Positions 3,556 to 5,619 of a stretch of DNA of 5,619 nucleotides are shown one piece after another. Location of the stretch: NCBI GenBank assembly GCA_019240175.1, contig JAFAYS010001061.1, positions 1 through 5,619 of the forward strand, given 5' to 3'. The position numbers and the translations under genes were made by a program. Positions within the stretch are counted from its first letter, which is position 1. Each line of letters begins with the position of its first letter. The notes under the pieces were generated by a model. The model saw only the letters and a program-made list of their open reading frames with translations, did no database searches and had not been told where the DNA came from. The DNA comes from Chloroflexota bacterium. Its GTDB lineage: Bacteria > Chloroflexota > Chloroflexia > Chloroflexales > Kallotenuaceae.

Positions 3556-5544
3556 TTACAGCTCGGTTGCGGTGCTGCCCGGCGCGACAACAACGCTCGC
3601 CTGCGGCGATGGCGTCGGCGTGGCATGGCCGTTGCCGCTCGGATCGTAGCGCCGCACGCGGCTCAAGATCTCGCGCAGCTCCTCGCCGCCCATGGTCTCG
3701 ACCTCAAGCAGCTTGTTCGACAGGTCGTGCAGCACGTCGACGTTGTTCTCAAGCACGATGCGCGCGCGCTCATGAGCGATATCGACCATTCGCTTGACTT
3801 CGGCGTCGATCTGCCGTGCGGTCTCTTCGGAGTAGTTGCGCTGCTCCGAGATCTCGCGTCCCAGGAAGATCATCTCCTGCGTCTCGCCCAGCTGGATCGG
3901 GCCGAGCTTCTCGCTCATGCCGAAGCGCGTGACCATCGCACGTGCCGTGCGGGTAACGGCCTGAATGTCGCTGCCGGCGCCCGTGGTGTAGTCCACCAGG
4001 ATCAACTCCTCGGCGGCGCGGCCACCCAGCGCGTAGGCCATCTCGGCCTCGAACTGCTGCACCGTGCGATAGTTCTGATCGTCCTCGGGCAGGAACAGCG
4101 TGTAGCCACCGGCCCGGCCACGCGGCACGATCGTGATCTTGTGCACGGGATTGGCCTTGGGCATTGCCGCGCCGACGATCGCGTGACCAGCCTCGTGATA
4201 GGCTGTCAGCCGCTTTTCGGCTGGCGTCATCACGCGCGAGCGTCGCTCGGGACCGCCCAGCATCATGCGCTCGGTCGCGTCCTCAAGGTCGATGTTGCTG
4301 ATGCGCTTCTTGCCGCGCCGCGCTGCCAGGATCGCCGCCTCGTTGACGATGTTCGCCAGATCCGCACCGGAAGCGCCCGGCGTCACCTTGGCGATCGCCT
4401 CCATGTTCACATCCTCGTTCAGGGGCTTGCCCTTGGTGTGAACCTTGAGAATATCGAGCCGTCCGCGAATATCCGGCGCGTCCAGGATCACCTGGCGGTC
4501 GAAGCGTCCGGGCCGGACCAGCGCCGGATCGAGCACGTCGGGCCGGTTGGTCGCTGCGATCACGATCACGTTGGTATTGGTGTCGAAGCCGTCCATCTCG
4601 ACCAGGATCTGGTTGAGCGTCTGCTCGCGCTCGTCGTGGGAGCCGCCCAGACCCGCGCCGCGCTGGCGTCCAACCGCGTCGATCTCGTCGATGAAGATGA
4701 TACACGGAGCGTTGCGCTTGGCCTGATCGAACAGGTCACGCACGCGGCTTGCGCCTACGCCGACGAACATCTCGACGAACTCCGAGCCGGAGATCGAGAA
4801 GAAGGGCACGCCCGCCTCGCCGGCCACCGCGCGGCTCAGCAGCGTCTTGCCGGTGCCTGGAGGGCCCACCATCAGCACGCCGCGAGGAATGCGCGCGCCG
4901 AGCTGAGCGAACTTATCCGGGAACTTCAAGAACTCGACCACCTCGGTCAGGTCTTGCTTGGCCTCTTCCTGGCCGGCCACATCTGCAAAGGTCACCGTCG
5001 GCTTGTCGCCCGTGAACATCCGCGCGCGGCTCTTGCCGAAGCTCAGCGCCTGGTTGTTCGAGCCCTGCGCCTGGCGCATAAAGAAGACGAAGAAACCGAT
5101 CAGCAGCAGCATCGGCAGCACAACCGTGAAGGCGCTCAAAATGCCACCCCACGGCGGCGGGTTGTCGGTGGCGATCTCCGGCGTCTTGAACTCGGGGATC
5201 GTCACATCCTGTCCCGCTGCGATCTGCGCCTGGACTGCCTGAAGCCGCGTGCTCTTGACTGTTTCCAGGTAGGCTGCGATCGGTGTGCGATCGCTCTTGG
5301 TGACACGGCCCTCAGGCTTGGCGTTCTCACCGCAGTTGCGGTAATAGGCGACGCTGGTGCCGTCCGCCGACTCGACCAGGCGGCAGATGTTGCCGTTGAG
5401 CGACTCGTTGATCACCTGGTTGAACGTAAGGTTTTGCGATCCGCTGCTGCTGGAGCTGTTGATGTACTGAGCGATCAGCGCCAGGGCCGCAACCAGGATG
5501 ATGAGATAAACAAAGCTGTTACGCAGCCAGCGATTATCTCCCAT
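3556..5544 (-). CDS. ftsH: ATP-dependent membrane zinc metalloprotease FtsH
   Basis: FtsH forms a membrane-anchored hexamer that unfolds and degrades misfolded membrane proteins and selected cytoplasmic regulators. The 662-residue product has the full family layout: first membrane span (residues about 8-27), an extracytoplasmic domain (about 28-133), second span (about 134-156), AAA+ domain and protease domain. Visible motifs are Walker A GPPGTGKT (227-234), pore loop FVGVG (260-264), Walker B IIFIDEIDA (282-290), the second region of homology ATNRPDVLDPALVRPGRFDR (331-350, arginine fingers R344 and R347), and the zinc site HEAGH (450-454) with third ligand D526 in GAGSDIQ. The C-terminal 25 or so residues are a Pro/Ser/Thr-rich tail without recognisable fold. 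The extracytoplasmic domain has two cysteines, C54 and C71. The start is supported by AAAGGA (5552-5557) and by the MGDNRWLRNS N-terminus leading straight into the first span. It ends before a strong terminator, so it is the last or only gene of its transcript. Confidence 0.98.
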   Translation of the reverse strand: MGDNRWLRNSFVYLIILVAALALIAQYINSSSSSGSQNLTFNQVINESLNGNICRLVESADGTSVAYYRNCGENAKPEGRVTKSDRTPIAAYLETVKSTRLQAVQAQIAAGQDVTIPEFKTPEIATDNPPPWGGILSAFTVVLPMLLLIGFFVFFMRQAQGSNNQALSFGKSRARMFTGDKPTVTFADVAGQEEAKQDLTEVVEFLKFPDKFAQLGARIPRGVLMVGPPGTGKTLLSRAVAGEAGVPFFSISGSEFVEMFVGVGASRVRDLFDQAKRNAPCIIFIDEIDAVGRQRGAGLGGSHDEREQTLNQILVEMDGFDTNTNVIVIAATNRPDVLDPALVRPGRFDRQVILDAPDIRGRLDILKVHTKGKPLNEDVNMEAIAKVTPGASGADLANIVNEAAILAARRGKKRISNIDLEDATERMMLGGPERRSRVMTPAEKRLTAYHEAGHAIVGAAMPKANPVHKITIVPRGRAGGYTLFLPEDDQNYRTVQQFEAEMAYALGGRAAEELILVDYTTGAGSDIQAVTRTARAMVTRFGMSEKLGPIQLGETQEMIFLGREISEQRNYSEETARQIDAEVKRMVDIAHERARIVLENNVDVLHDLSNKLLEVETMGGEELREILSRVRRYDPSGNGHATPTPSPQASVVVAPGSTATEL

Positions 5545-5551
5545 GTCTCGA

Positions 5552-5557
5552 TCCTTT
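5552..5557 (-). promoter_or_regulatory. ftsH ribosome binding site
   Basis: Minus-strand AAAGGA is seven bases upstream of the ftsH ATG at 5544, a normal Shine-Dalgarno distance. Confidence 0.7.
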
Positions 5558-5576
5558 CATAACCCAACTATTGCGA

Positions 5577-5598
5577 TACGCCAACTCACTAAGGCGTA
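5577..5598. promoter_or_regulatory. Inverted repeat in the ftsH leader
   Basis: Arms TACGCC (5577-5582) and GGCGTA (5593-5598) enclose 10 bases; an outer GC/GC pair can add to the stem across a 2-base bulge. It lies 32 bases upstream of the ftsH ATG. It could be an operator (for example a dimeric repressor site), a leader hairpin, or the weak end of an upstream transcript. No U-run follows on the minus strand. Confidence 0.35.
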
Positions 5599-5619
5599 GC
5601 ATGTTTATGTGTTTTGTGT

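Noticed and set aside
3352..5562. 736-codon plus-strand open frame opposite ftsH
   Set aside because: It lies antisense to a clear FtsH, is full of Arg/His/Leu/Asp runs typical of GC-rich shadow frames, and has no recognisable domain.
5556..5584. TTGGCG-17-TATGAA as an ftsH promoter
   Set aside because: Spacing is ideal, but transcription would begin about five bases before the ATG, after the AAAGGA site, leaving the ribosome binding site outside the mRNA.

Overview
All genes in this window lie on the minus strand, so the map reads right to left. The composition is GC-rich. The FtsH, YebC and RuvC sequences, plus short accessory proteins ending in motifs such as GQRLTGWGVRLQERY or DLAALRWGVDS, look to me like phototrophic or filamentous Chloroflexota (class Chloroflexia, Roseiflexus-like). 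That placement is recalled from sequence style and was not computed.

Layout from 5619 down to 1: (1) ftsH (5544-3556), a full-length membrane AAA+ zinc protease with a clear ribosome binding site and a textbook intrinsic terminator (3512-3536). (2) A strong sigma70-type promoter (3430-3458) drives yebC (3398-2631), a TACO1/YebC-family protein. (3) A 255-base intergenic region (2376-2630) holds a hairpin with a following U-rich run just after yebC, a pyrimidine-rich degenerate repeat tract, and GGTTCTAGGTTCTTG-type repeats in inverted and direct orientation. (4) ruvC (2375-1878), the Holliday-junction resolvase, has all four catalytic acids. (5) A 237-residue protein of unknown function (1831-1118) lies 46 bases below ruvC. 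(6) A 272-base gap (846-1117) contains a 75-base imperfect palindrome (1023-1097) with about 29 base pairs. (7) A compact module follows: a 68-residue protein (845-639), an unusually short 48-residue membrane protein (552-406), and the N-terminal 138 residues of an ECF sigma factor (416-1, running off the window). The last two overlap by 11 bases.

The right and middle parts are housekeeping: membrane protein quality control, translation or regulation, and recombination. ruvA and ruvB are not next to ruvC here. The left part is the accessory section. Two small proteins, both with near-perfect Shine-Dalgarno sequences, precede an ECF sigma factor, which suggests a small signalling operon. The most notable unexplained items are this small-protein/sigma module, the long palindrome at 1023-1097, and the repeat-filled yebC-ruvC spacer. 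I found no IS element, CRISPR array, tRNA or rRNA gene, and no convincing plus-strand gene.
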